51,608 nucleotides of DNA from Acetobacter okinawensis JCM 25146 (GTDB lineage Bacteria > Pseudomonadota > Alphaproteobacteria > Acetobacterales > Acetobacteraceae), in contig NZ_BAJU01000016.1 of assembly GCF_000613865.1 (NCBI RefSeq), positions 1-51,608 of the forward strand, read 5' to 3'. The notes under the pieces were generated by a model. The model had not been told where the DNA came from, did no database searches, and worked only from the letters and a program-made list of their open reading frames with translations. The position numbers and the translations under genes are program-made. This document shows, in pieces, positions 8,704 through 17,884 of this stretch; position 1 is the stretch's first letter; the number at the start of each line of letters is the position of its first letter.

Positions 8704-10551
8704 ATGTCATCACGTATCTCCTCCCCCCCCCAACCAACCGACCCACCACCCATCCCGCTTGACCTGGAGCGGATTGTCCGCACCCCCGGCAGCAACGGCA
8801 TGACGTCAGGCCGCAGTATTGTGCTGGTCGGGCTAATGGGAGCGGGCAAAACCACCGTTGGCCGCCACCTTGCCACCAGACTCGGCCTGCCCTTTGTTGA
8901 TGCCGATGTGGAGATCGAACGGGCCGCAGGCTGCTCCATTGCCGATGTGTTCGAACTCTATGGCGAAAGTGCGTTCCGTGATGGTGAGCGCAGGGTCATC
9001 CGCCGCCTGCTTGAAGGCCCACCCATGGTGCTGGCCACGGGAGGCGGTGCATTCATGGATTCCCAGACCCGTGCGCTGGTACGCAGGCAGGCCGTTTCGG
9101 TCTGGCTGCGCTGCCCGCTGCCCGTCCTGCTCCGCCGTGTGGCCGGGCGCACCCACCGCCCCCTGCTCAACACCGCATCTCCACGGGATGTGCTGGACAG
9201 GCTGATGACCATACGCCACCCGGTTTATGCCGAAGCCGAGATTATAGTCGATTGTGGAGATAACAACGTGGAACACACCACAACCCGCGTTATGGAAGCG
9301 CTTGCCCTGTCCCGCCGCCCGCTGCGGCTTCCCGTTTCTTTGGACAGAGCGTCCTATGATGTGGTGATCGGCACGGAGCTGCTTGCGCGCGCAGGCGGGC
9401 TTTTGGCCCCTGTGCTGCCCCAGAAAAACGTCATCATCATCACCGACAGCACAGTCGCCCCGCTTTACCTGAAAACGCTTGAGGATTCGCTGCATGATAC
9501 AGGCGTGCGCACCCGCAGCCTGCGCGTAACACCGGGCGAGCAGAGCAAGTGCCTGACCGTTTATCAGCACCTGACCGATGCCATTCTGGAACAGGGCGTG
9601 GAGCGACGCACCAGCATTATCGCCCTTGGCGGGGGAGTCGTGGGCGATCTGGCCGGGTTTGTGGCCGCCACCACATTGCGCGGCCTGCCCTTTATACAAA
9701 TCCCGACCACTTTGCTCTCGCAGGTCGATTCCTCCGTGGGTGGCAAAACCGGCATTAACACACGCTGGGGCAAAAACCTGCTGGGGGCCTTCCACCAACC
9801 CCTGTGCGTGCTCGCCGATGTCACAACACTTGGCACCCTCCCCCGGCGCGAACTGGTCGCGGGCTATGCCGAGATTGTCAAATCCGGGCTGATCGGTGAC
9901 CCGGCCCTGTTTGACTGGTGCGAAAAACACGGTGCCGACGTGCTTGATCAGGACCCCGAGGCACTGGCCGAAGCGGTGCGGCAGGCATGCGCCTTCAAGG
10001 CCCGCGTGGTCGCCGCAGACGAACGCGAGGAGCAGAAGAGCAACGGGCGTGCCCTACTCAACCTTGGGCATACCTTTGGCCACGCGCTGGAAGCAGAGCT
10101 GGGTTACGATGGTCGCCTACTGCATGGCGAGGCCGTATCCATCGGGCTGCACCTGGCATTTGCGCTATCGGTCAGGCTTGGGCTGTGCCCGGTGGAAGAT
10201 CAAATCCGCGTGACACGTCATCTGGAGAGTCTGGGCATGCCAGCCCATATTCACGAATTGCCCCAGACCTTTGGTGTGGAGGATCTGATGGCCCACATGC
10301 AGCGTGACAAGAAAATGCAGGACGGTCGTCTGTCCTTTGTGCTCGCCCACGGAATCGGTCGCGCCTTTACCACGCAGGACGTTCCTGCTGATGCAGTAAG
10401 GGAAGTTCTGATTACCGATGGCGCACGGGGGGTGATTTGCAGGAGGGCATGCACTTTATTTTTGGGGCGTTGCAAATTTGCAACCCAGCCTCAATTCCGC
10501 CTTATTCTGGCGCGAGAGCATGCCTCACATCTGCTATTGCAGAGCTATTAG
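8704..10551 (+). CDS. aroKB: bifunctional shikimate kinase / 3-dehydroquinate synthase
   Basis: A natural fusion of two shikimate-pathway enzymes. Residues about 38-200 are shikimate kinase: P-loop GLMGAGKTT, DADVEIE, and the substrate-binding GESAFRDGERR and LATGGGAF. Residues about 205-575 are dehydroquinate synthase: NAD-binding GGGVVGDLAGFVAATTLRG, SSVGGKTGIN, GYAEIVKSGLI and the zinc-site NLGHTFGHALE. I start at the ATG at 8704; the frame is open upstream but non-homologous. The last 40 residues (after LITDGARG) are unlike AroB. A six-G run at 10427-10432 precedes them; one G fewer would give a TGA at the expected family end near 10434, so the extension is probably an artefact. Confidence 0.93.
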   Translation: MSSRISSPPQPTDPPPIPLDLERIVRTPGSNGMTSGRSIVLVGLMGAGKTTVGRHLATRLGLPFVDADVEIERAAGCSIADVFELYGESAFRDGERRVIRRLLEGPPMVLATGGGAFMDSQTRALVRRQAVSVWLRCPLPVLLRRVAGRTHRPLLNTASPRDVLDRLMTIRHPVYAEAEIIVDCGDNNVEHTTTRVMEALALSRRPLRLPVSLDRASYDVVIGTELLARAGGLLAPVLPQKNVIIITDSTVAPLYLKTLEDSLHDTGVRTRSLRVTPGEQSKCLTVYQHLTDAILEQGVERRTSIIALGGGVVGDLAGFVAATTLRGLPFIQIPTTLLSQVDSSVGGKTGINTRWGKNLLGAFHQPLCVLADVTTLGTLPRRELVAGYAEIVKSGLIGDPALFDWCEKHGADVLDQDPEALAEAVRQACAFKARVVAADEREEQKSNGRALLNLGHTFGHALEAELGYDGRLLHGEAVSIGLHLAFALSVRLGLCPVEDQIRVTRHLESLGMPAHIHELPQTFGVEDLMAHMQRDKKMQDGRLSFVLAHGIGRAFTTQDVPADAVREVLITDGARGVICRRACTLFLGRCKFATQPQFRLILAREHASHLLLQSY

Positions 10552-10786
10552 GCGCAGTAAATGAAGCAACAACATGTCGCATGCAGTCAGTTCATGTTCA
10601 TGCTGCAAAATGATCTGTTGCAACTAAATCACTGCTGTGTCTTTTAGTCGACAAGAGTATGAGTGATGTGCTTGAACCCGCTCAGCTGAAGTTATCGCTC
10701 TATACGATTTTTTGGTGCATTGGGTGGTCAGTTACGCCAGTAATTGGTAGAACAGCGTCACCTAAATGAAATATTGAGGGCAAAAA
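10552..10786. other. intergenic region upstream of ompA-like gene
   Basis: About 235 bases (350 if aroKB really ends near 10434), more AT-rich than the flanking genes. No open frame of note is seen. It presumably holds the promoter of the strongly biased ompA-like gene, but I cannot fix a -35/-10 pair with acceptable spacing. A GAGG Shine-Dalgarno-like sequence lies about 9 bases before the ATG. Confidence 0.4.
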
Positions 10787-11890
10787 ATGCGTCTCCGCAC
10801 GGCGTTACTCGTAACAACCCTGATGGCAGCGGCTCCGGCGGCCGCATCTGCCACCACCATCACCGGCCCGTATGTCGACCTTGGCGGCGGCTACGACCTG
10901 ACCCAGACCCAGCACTTCAAGACCAACGACGACGGCGATGTTACTCGCAATAAAGTTGGCCACAAGAGCGGCTGGACCGGTTACGGCTCCGTTGGCTGGG
11001 GCTTTGGCAACGGCCTGCGCGCTGAAGTTGAAGGCACCTACCTGCGCTCCAACCTGAGCGGCCCCACGGGCAACGATGGCGTCCGCAACAAAGGCAAGGA
11101 TTCGTCCTACGGCGGTTTCGTCAACGCGCTGTATGACTTCGATCTGGCCAAGTTCGGCATCAACAATGTTCCGGTGACCCCGTTCATCGGTGCCGGTGCT
11201 GGCTACCTGTGGACGCAGGAACACCACAGCTACACGGGCGGCGGTGAAACTGCTGCTGGTTACCGTGGCACAAAGGGTGGCTTTGCTTACCAGGCCATCG
11301 TCGGTGCAGCATTTGACACGGGCATCCCGGGCTTCCAGGTGACCGCACAGTACCGCCTGATCGGTCAGCCGGGCACCTTCCGTAACGGTCAGTTCCGTGA
11401 CGCTTCTGTCCCGACGAACGAAACCAGCGTTGACCATCGCTTCAACCACCTGTTCATGGTTGGCCTGCGTTATGCGTTCGACACGGCTCCCCCGCCCCCG
11501 CCGCCGGCTGCTCCGATCGTGGCTGCTCCTGCTCCGCTGCCCGCACGCTCCTACCTCGTGTTCTTCGATTGGGACAAATCTGTCCTGAGCGCACGTGCAC
11601 GTCAGATCGTGGCTGAAGCTGCTCAGGCTTCCACCCACGTGCAGACCACCCGCATTGAAGTTAACGGTTACACCGATAACTCCGCTGCACACCCCGGCCC
11701 GCGCGGCGAAAAGTACAATCTGGGCCTGTCCCTGCATCGTGCTGAAAGCGTGAAGGCTGAACTGATCCATGACGGTGTTCCGGCTGCTGCCATCGACATC
11801 CATGGTTACGGTGAAGCTCACCCGCTGGTCCCGACCGGCCCGAACACCCGCGAACCGCAGAACCGCCGCGTGGAAATCATCCTCCACTAA
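10787..11890 (+). CDS. OmpA-family outer membrane protein (beta-barrel plus peptidoglycan-binding domain)
   Basis: A 367-residue secreted protein. Residues 1-22 form a signal peptide (MRLRTALLVTTLMAAAPAAASA). Residues about 25-235 are a beta-barrel with repeated Gly/aromatic strands (YVDLGGGY, GYGSVGWGFGNGLRAEVEG, FIGAGAGYLW) ending in FMVGLRYAF. A Pro/Ala linker follows (about 236-255), then an OmpA C-terminal domain (YLVFFDWDKSVLSARA, RIEVNGYTDNS, NLGLSLHRAESVKAELI, NRRVEIILH) that anchors to peptidoglycan. Codon use is strongly biased toward a few codons, suggesting very high expression. A strong terminator follows directly. Confidence 0.93.
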   Translation: MRLRTALLVTTLMAAAPAAASATTITGPYVDLGGGYDLTQTQHFKTNDDGDVTRNKVGHKSGWTGYGSVGWGFGNGLRAEVEGTYLRSNLSGPTGNDGVRNKGKDSSYGGFVNALYDFDLAKFGINNVPVTPFIGAGAGYLWTQEHHSYTGGGETAAGYRGTKGGFAYQAIVGAAFDTGIPGFQVTAQYRLIGQPGTFRNGQFRDASVPTNETSVDHRFNHLFMVGLRYAFDTAPPPPPPAAPIVAAPAPLPARSYLVFFDWDKSVLSARARQIVAEAAQASTHVQTTRIEVNGYTDNSAAHPGPRGEKYNLGLSLHRAESVKAELIHDGVPAAAIDIHGYGEAHPLVPTGPNTREPQNRRVEIILH

Positions 11891-11925
11891 TCGGTCTGCT
11901 CCGGGTTACTTCGGAACAGAAAAGG

Positions 11926-11952
11926 GAGGTGCCTTCGGGCACCTCTTTTTTT
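11926..11952 (+). terminator. rho-independent terminator of ompA-like gene
   Basis: A perfect 8-bp stem (GAGGTGCC / GGCACCTC) with a TTCG tetraloop at 934-937 of this line, i.e. 11934-11937, is followed by seven T residues. It starts 36 bases after the ompA-like stop. This is a textbook intrinsic terminator. Confidence 0.9.
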
Positions 11953-12394
11953 ATGCGCATTATGCGTGCGCAGACAGGCCGCCAAAAGCAAAAATACTCT
12001 CCAAGCCTGACCTCGGCCTGTAAACGTTAATAAAACCTATTTTTTATACCTTATATAAAGCTGTCTCCAAGAACAGTTGGCTTATGTTTGGTATTCGCAA
12101 ACAAAAATATCTAGCGCACACCGCTACTCCTCCCGCTAGTAAGGAGCGCATTCAGCCTCCTCAGACTGTTGCAAACAGAACACAGTTTCTGGCAAACCGC
12201 TTTCAGCACCACATCCATTAGCCCTGAAAAATACCTCCTCCACCGCATTAAAAATCCACCGGGCGCACACCCACTCTACTCCCGGTTTCTTCAGGCTGGA
12301 TAAAAGAGCTCAGCAGCATGGAAGGCAGCGCACAAAAGCGCGCCTTGCGTTTTTGGTCTTGCCCAGATTTTGTTTTTCTGACCTTTGCACACTC
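11953..12394. other. AT-rich intergenic region
   Basis: About 440 bases between the ompA-like terminator and gtrA. It contains an AT-rich stretch around 12018-12060 that could hold a promoter, and a possible 45-codon open frame (listed separately). I see no tRNA, repeat or other recognisable element. Confidence 0.5.
12084..12221 (+). CDS. possible short basic protein (unrecognised)
   Basis: An ATG at 12084 opens a 45-codon frame ending in TAG at 12219-12221 and beginning MFGIRKQKYLAHTATPP. The product is basic and hydrophilic, rich in Gln, His and Arg, with no membrane segment. No convincing Shine-Dalgarno sequence is visible and the codon use is unlike the neighbours. It may be a chance open frame; only comparative data would tell. 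Confidence 0.25.
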   Translation: MFGIRKQKYLAHTATPPASKERIQPPQTVANRTQFLANRFQHHIH

Positions 12395-12892
12395 ATGCGC
12401 CTTACTCCTCCCTCCATTGCTCCGCACCGTCTACTGCGCTTTTTAAAATTTGGCATTGTCGGCAGTCTTGGTTTTATCTGGGATACGGGTGCGGTTTATG
12501 GGCTGCGTCCCTTCATCGGGCTGACGGCAGCCACTCTGATCGCCTATTTTTTTGCGGCGACACTCAACTGGATTCTCAACCGCTTGTGGACGTTCCGTGG
12601 CATGGGCCACCACGACCACCCCGTTTTGCAATGGCTGCGATTCCTCTCGGCCAACAGCCTTGGCTTTTTTCTTAACCGTGGAACGGTTTACACACTGTTT
12701 TACGCATTTCCGCTGTGCATCCGGCACCCGGTTATAGCACTTGCGGCTGGCAGTTTTGCTGGACTGATCGCCAATTTCAAACTCAGCCAGAAGATGGTTT
12801 TCCGCTCAAAACCCCCATCATCCGCGCTTGATCTGGCCGAAATGACGGTGGAGATATCCCCCACCGACCACACCCATGATGCAGGGCCATAA
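12395..12892 (+). CDS. GtrA family membrane protein
   Basis: A protein of 165 residues with four predicted transmembrane segments and the GtrA/DPMS signature: LRFLKFGIVGSLGFIWDTG near the N-terminus, then NWILNRLWTFRG, and NFKLSQKMVFRS at the end. GtrA proteins are thought to help move undecaprenyl-linked sugars across the inner membrane for surface glycan modification. The partner glycosyltransferase is not in the window. I prefer the ATG at 12395, where family similarity begins, over an upstream in-frame codon at 12353. Confidence 0.85.
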   Translation: MRLTPPSIAPHRLLRFLKFGIVGSLGFIWDTGAVYGLRPFIGLTAATLIAYFFAATLNWILNRLWTFRGMGHHDHPVLQWLRFLSANSLGFFLNRGTVYTLFYAFPLCIRHPVIALAAGSFAGLIANFKLSQKMVFRSKPPSSALDLAEMTVEISPTDHTHDAGP

Positions 12893-13044
12893 TCCTGCCC
12901 TCTTTCAGAGATGCACGGGGTGCGCTACATTTGCCGACAGATTAAGAGAATACCGCGCGATCACCCGGCCTTGAGCATCGCCCTGCGCTGTGTGGCAAGG
13001 TGTGGCGCGCTTAACCAGTTTTCAGGACTTTGCTGCCTCACGCC

Positions 13045-15688
13045 ATGCTGACAACAAATGAAATCCGCACCGCTTTTCTGGACTATTTTGCCAGCAAGGG
13101 CCACCAGATCGTCCCCTCCTCGTCCCTTGTGCCGAGCAATGACCCGACCCTGCTGTTTACCAACGCAGGCATGGTCCAGTTCAAAAACGTGTTCACAGGG
13201 CAGGAAACGCGCCCCTACTCACGCGCAACAACCGCGCAGAAAGTGGTCCGCGCAGGCGGCAAACACAATGATCTGGACAATGTAGGCTACACTGCCCGGC
13301 ACCATACATTTTTTGAAATGATGGGAAATTTCTCCTTTGGGGATTACTTCAAGCCACAGGCCATAGAACTGGCATGGAACCTGATTACCAAAGGGTTTGG
13401 CCTGCCCAAGGACAAGCTGCTCGTTACCGTCTATGCCGAGGACGAGGAGGCGGCCGGTCTGTGGCGCTCCATTGCCGGGCTTGATGACAGCCGCATTATT
13501 CGCATCCCCACCTCCGACAACTTCTGGCGGATGGGTGATACAGGCCCCTGCGGCCCCTGCTCTGAAATTTTTTATGATCACGGCCCCGATGTCCCCGGCG
13601 GCCCCCCCGGCTCCCCCGATGAGGATGGCGACCGGTTTGTCGAAATCTGGAACCTTGTGTTCATGCAGTATTTCGAGGACCCACCGGGCACCCGCTCCCC
13701 CCTGCCGCGCCGTCCATTGATACGGGGCTGGGGCTGGAGCGCTTTGCCGCCATCATGCAGGGCAAGCGCGACAACTATGATACCGACACATTTGTCTCGC
13801 TCATCAACGCCTCATCAGACCTGACACATCAGGCTGTGGATGGCCCGTTCAAGGCCAGCCACCGCGTTGTGGCTGACCATCTGCGTTCGACTGCGTTCCT
13901 GATCGCCGATGGTGTTCTGCCCGCCAAGGATGGCCGTGGGTATGTACTGCGCCGGATCATGCGCCGCGCCATGCGCCATTTGCACATGATGGGTACAACC
14001 GACCCTGTTTTTTACAAACTGCTGCCCGCACTCATACAGCAGATGGGTACTGCCTACCCCGAACTGGTGCAGGGTGAAGCCCTGATCCGCGAAACCATGC
14101 GTGGTGAGGAAGAACGCTTCAAGGCCATGCTCGACCGTGGCCTGCACCTGCTGGACGACGAAAAAGCAAGCTTGCCTCGGGCGCACCGCTCCCCGGTGAC
14201 GTCGCCTTCCGCCTGTATGACACATTCGGCTTTCCGCTGGACCTGACGCAGGACGCCCTGCGCGGCAGCGGGCATGATGTGGACGTCAAAGGCTTTGACG
14301 ACGCCATGGCCATCCAGCGCCAGCGTGCGCGTGCGGCATGGACCGGCTCTGGCGATACCGCGGTTGAAACTGTCTGGTTTGAAGCCCGTGACAAATTCGG
14401 GGCATCCGAATTCCTGGGCTATTCCACCGAACAGGCCGATGGTGAGGTTCTGGGCATTATCGCAGGCAATGCGTTTGTGCCAGAAGCCACAATCGGTCAG
14501 GATGTTGCCATCCTGCTCAACCAGACCCCCTTTTACGGCGAAAGTGGTGGTCAGGCCGGGGATACAGGCTTTTTGAGCGCCAAGGGGCTTAAAGTCGCTA
14601 TCCGCGATACCCAGAAAAAGGCGGGAGACCTGATCGTACATTACGGCACAGTGACCGAAGGTACGCTCAAGCCCGGCATGGCCGTCACCGCCACGGTGGA
14701 TCATGACCGTCGCTCGGCCATTCGTGCGCATCACTCCGCCACCCACTTGCTACATGAAGCCATGCGCCGCCGCCTTGGTGCGCATGTGGCACAGAAGGGC
14801 AGCCTGAACACACCAGACCGCCTGCGCTTTGACGTCAGCCAGCCCCGCCCCATTACGGCGGAGGAACTGGCCGACATAGAAGCCGAGGTCAACCACCGCA
14901 TCCGCCAGAATGCGGCTGTAACCACCCGCTCCATGACCCCGGAAGAAGCCATTGCCGAGGGGGCAACCGCCCTGTTTGGCGAAAAATATGGTGATGAGGT
15001 CCGCGTTGTGGCCATGGGTCCGGCGGAAGATGGCAAGGGGGCGTGGTCCATGGAACTGTGTGGTGGCACGCATGTCAGCCGCACGGGGGATATTGGCCAG
15101 TTCCGCATTGTTGCCGAAAACGGTGTTTCCGCCGGTGTGCGGCGTATTGAAGCCGTAGCAGGCAAGGCAGCCGAAACCCTGACGGCCACAAACGAGCAAA
15201 GACTGCTCCAGCTCGCCAGCATGATGAAGGTCAGCGTTGCCGAAGCACCCGAACGTCTGGCAACCCTACTGGAAGAACGGCGTGCCATGGAGCGCCAGAT
15301 TGCCAATCTGCAACGCCAGATGGCGACCGGTAGCGTTGCCGCTGCCGGGGTGGAAAAAGTGGGGGGCGCAAGTCTGGCCGCGCGCAATGTGGGCGAAACA
15401 CCTGCGCGGGAACTCAAGGGGCTGGCCGAAACCATTCTCAAGCAGGGCGAGGCCAATGTGGTCGTCCTGATCTCCTGCACCGAGGGCAAAGGGAGCGTTG
15501 TTGCAGCCGTAGCCCCTACCCTGACAGACAAGGTGGATGCCGTGGCTCTGGTCAAGGCAGCCAGCATTGCCATGGGCGGCAAGGGCGGTGGTGGCCGTGC
15601 GGACATGGCGCAGGCCGGTGGACCGGATGGCCATGCGGCCGACGCCGCATTTGCCGCCGTGCGTGACGTGCTTAAAAACACGGTCTGA
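13045..15688 (+). CDS. alaS: alanine--tRNA ligase (two frameshifts in this sequence)
   Basis: AlaRS charges tRNA-Ala. The N-terminal class II catalytic domain begins [15 protein letters not shown], with motif 2 region [28 protein letters not shown]. The frame changes near 13710 (one C missing), restoring [16 protein letters not shown], and again near 14168 (one A missing), restoring [19 protein letters not shown]. The editing domain has HHSATHLL and [13 protein letters not shown], the zinc-coordinating residues. The C-terminal DHHA1-type domain ends [16 protein letters not shown]. Corrected length is about 881 residues, normal for the family. The ATG at 13045 is preferred to a TTG at 13030. 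Confidence 0.94.
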
Positions 15689-15780
15689 CACATCCGGCCA
15701 TAAACCCAAGCGCGGAATGGGGGCATGTGTCCCTGTTCTGCCGCTTCCTCTTGGTCTGCTTTTGGCGTAAGGATTGCGTT

Positions 15781-16470
15781 ATGTCTTTACTTGAATCCCT
15801 TAAACTTGTTGTGTCGCGCCCCCATCCGGAAGCGCGCCCTTTTCTGCTGGCCTCGGGTGCAGCGTCCGTTGTGTCCTACCTGCTGGGCCGCAAGCTGCGG
15901 TGCCCCAAGCTGCGCCTGCTTGGCCATGCCAGCACAGGTTTTTTTGGCTTCTGCCTCTATTTTTTCCGCGATCCGGAACGGGTAACGCCTGCACGCAGTG
16001 ACGTGGCAGTTGCCCCTGCCGATGGTCATATTGTCTCCATCGAAAAAATTGCCCCTCCCGCCGAACTGGGCATGGGGGAAACCCCCGTATGGCGGATTGC
16101 CACCTTCCTGTCCGTGCTGGATGTACACGTTAACCGCATGCCTGCCGCCGGGACCGTAACCCGCATTGCCTACCACCCCGGCCTGTTCCTGAACGCCAGC
16201 CTGGACAAGGCCTCCGAGCAGAATGAGCGTAATGCACTCAGCCTGACCCTGCCCGATGGCCGCATGCTCGCCGTGGTGCAGATTGCAGGGCTGGTTGCGC
16301 GCCGCATTGTCTGCTCCGTAAGCGAAGGCATGCAGATGGAAGCGGGCGAACGCTTTGGCCTGATCCGCTTTGGCTCACGTACCGACCTGTACCTGCCACC
16401 GGGTGTGGAGCCACTTGTTGCCGTCGGCCAGACCATGGTGGGTGGTGAAACCGTTATGGCCCGTCTCTGA
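15781..16470 (+). CDS. psd: phosphatidylserine decarboxylase proenzyme (short form)
   Basis: A 229-residue protein of the short, archaeal/alphaproteobacterial PSD type that makes phosphatidylethanolamine. It self-cleaves at a Gly-Ser bond to form a pyruvoyl group; the likely site is GS in RFGSRTDLYLP near residue 200. The conserved DVHVNRMPAAG and the N-terminal membrane segment (FGFCLYFFRDPER) are present. The start at 15781 has TAAGGA about 9 bases upstream. The pssA start follows the stop by 7 bases, so substrate-making and substrate-using enzymes are coupled in one operon, a common arrangement. Confidence 0.94.
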   Translation: MSLLESLKLVVSRPHPEARPFLLASGAASVVSYLLGRKLRCPKLRLLGHASTGFFGFCLYFFRDPERVTPARSDVAVAPADGHIVSIEKIAPPAELGMGETPVWRIATFLSVLDVHVNRMPAAGTVTRIAYHPGLFLNASLDKASEQNERNALSLTLPDGRMLAVVQIAGLVARRIVCSVSEGMQMEAGERFGLIRFGSRTDLYLPPGVEPLVAVGQTMVGGETVMARL

Positions 16471-16477
16471 TAAGACC

Positions 16478-17362
16478 GTGACACTCCCTGCCCCCATATC
16501 CCCTCCGCCGCAGGCCAAAGACGCCCAGCAGCCCCCACGCCGCCGCAAGCGGCGTGTGCGCAACAAAAGCCGTGGCCCCTCCTTTAACCGCCTGATCCCC
16601 AATATTCTGACAATGCTGGGGCTTTGCGCGGGGCTGACCGGCATGCGCTTTGCTATTGAAGGGCGCTTTCAGGCCGCAGCGGCGGCTCTGCTTATTTCCG
16701 CATTCATAGACGGGCTGGATGGCCGCATTGCGCGCATGCTGCGTGGTGCTACGCGGTTTGGCGCGGAGTTTGACAGTCTTTCAGACTTTTTGTGCTTTGG
16801 GGTTGCCCCCTCTTTTTTGCTGTATTTCTGGGCGATCAAGGACAGCAATCGGTACGCGTTCCTACCCTGCCTGCTGTTTACGGTGTGCATGGCGCTCAGA
16901 CTGGCACGCTTTAACGCCAATCTGGATGGTGAGGAACTCAAGCCCAAATACGCCAGCAATTTTTTTACTGGCGTACCGGCTCCCGCAGGGGCGGGTCTGG
17001 CTCTTTTCCCTCTTTTTCTGGGGCTGGAGGCGCAAAAGCTGGGCATAGACTGGCTGTATAACCTGACCCGCCTGCCTTGGCTGCCAGACTTTACATTAAC
17101 CAGCACCGCGTTGCTGCTGGTCTCTACCCTGCCGGTCTGGTCGTTCAAGAACTTCAAGGTCCCTGCGCAGTTTGTGCTGCCGCTTATGCTGGGAACAGGC
17201 ATTTACGCCGTTATTCTGGTGGCCGACCCATGGGCAGCACTCGCTACGGCAGGCATTATTTACATGGTGCTGCTGCCACTCAGCCGCCGCAGTTTTCTTA
17301 AACTGAAAAAAGCTGCGGAAGATTTGCAAAAGGATGATACCGAAACGCCCTCAACCCCTTGA
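16478..17362 (+). CDS. pssA: CDP-diacylglycerol--serine O-phosphatidyltransferase
   Basis: PssA makes phosphatidylserine from CDP-diacylglycerol and serine in the inner membrane; the adjacent psd decarboxylates it. The CDP-alcohol phosphotransferase signature DG(x2)AR(x8)G(x3)D(x3)D is complete in DGLDGRIARMLRGATRFGAE followed by FDSLSD. About 294 residues with eight or so membrane segments after a basic, Pro-rich N-terminus. I start at the GTG at 16478, 7 bases after the psd stop; the same frame upstream overlaps psd. The last 12 bases overlap the convergent hyfI-like gene. Confidence 0.93.
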   Translation: MTLPAPISPPPQAKDAQQPPRRRKRRVRNKSRGPSFNRLIPNILTMLGLCAGLTGMRFAIEGRFQAAAAALLISAFIDGLDGRIARMLRGATRFGAEFDSLSDFLCFGVAPSFLLYFWAIKDSNRYAFLPCLLFTVCMALRLARFNANLDGEELKPKYASNFFTGVPAPAGAGLALFPLFLGLEAQKLGIDWLYNLTRLPWLPDFTLTSTALLLVSTLPVWSFKNFKVPAQFVLPLMLGTGIYAVILVADPWAALATAGIIYMVLLPLSRRSFLKLKKAAEDLQKDDTETPSTP

Positions 17363-17371
17363 GGGCGTTTC
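17342..17371. terminator. bidirectional terminator overlapping the pssA and hyfI-like stops
   Basis: GAAACGCCCTCA (17342-17353) pairs perfectly with TGAGGGCGTTTC (17360-17371) around a 6-base loop, giving a 12-bp stem followed on the plus strand by CTTTTCCTT. The stem spans the stop codons of both convergent genes. Confidence 0.8.
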
Positions 17372-17848
17372 CTTTTCCTTGCCCTGTGCGGCACTGCCCA
17401 GCAAAGCGCAAAGGCCGTTGAGAATCTCCTGCGGGCTGGGCGGGCAGCCAGCAATGGCCAGATCGACGGAGACCCTGCGCTCCAGCCCCCCCATAACGGC
17501 ATAGTTTTCGCCAAATAGTCCGCCATCAAGTGCGCAGGCGCCAACGCTGATAAGACCTTTGGGGTCTGGCATGGCCTCCCACGCAGCTTGCAAAACCGGC
17601 GCCATGGTGCGCGTAAGCGGGCCTGTAACCAGCAGCACATCGGCAGAACGCGGGGACGTTACAAACCCGAAGCCCGCACCCTGCATATCGTACGGCAGGC
17701 AGGTCATGGCCTGTAGCTCCATGCCACAGCCACCACACCCCCCCGTATCCACATGAAACAGCAGCAAAGGCCAACGTGGGCCAAGGGGTTTGCGTTTTTG
17801 CCTCCCCTTCCAGAACGCCGTATCCATAACCGCACGGATCAGCCCCAT
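17351..17848 (-). CDS. hydrogenase-4/complex I-like small subunit (HyfI/NuoB family)
   Basis: A 165-residue PSST/NuoB-family iron-sulfur protein. All four ligands for the [4Fe-4S] (N2/proximal) cluster are present: Cys38 and Cys41 in GGCGGCGMEL, Cys105 in SVGACA, and Cys135 in AGCPPSP. In hydrogenase-4 and complex I this subunit sits on the membrane arm and passes electrons between the large subunit and the membrane domain. It is the last gene of the operon, 36 bases after the hyfG-like gene. Because the large-subunit partner lacks NiFe ligands, this cluster probably serves a reaction other than hydrogen chemistry. The partner substrate is unknown. Confidence 0.85.
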   Translation of the reverse strand: MGLIRAVMDTAFWKGRQKRKPLGPRWPLLLFHVDTGGCGGCGMELQAMTCLPYDMQGAGFGFVTSPRSADVLLVTGPLTRTMAPVLQAAWEAMPDPKGLISVGACALDGGLFGENYAVMGGLERRVSVDLAIAGCPPSPQEILNGLCALLGSAAQGKEKETPSRG

Positions 17849-17884
17849 GACAGTTCTGCCGTATGCGTGTTCATATGCATTCTC

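Noticed and set aside
8833-9930. 365-codon minus-strand open frame
   Set aside because: Antisense to aroKB; low-complexity composition without a domain.
10805-11887. 360-codon minus-strand open frame
   Set aside because: Antisense to the ompA-like gene, whose signal peptide, barrel, OmpA domain and terminator are clear.
13045-15688. alaS as a pseudogene
   Set aside because: Two single-base changes restore a full-length, well-conserved essential enzyme, in keeping with the error pattern across the window.
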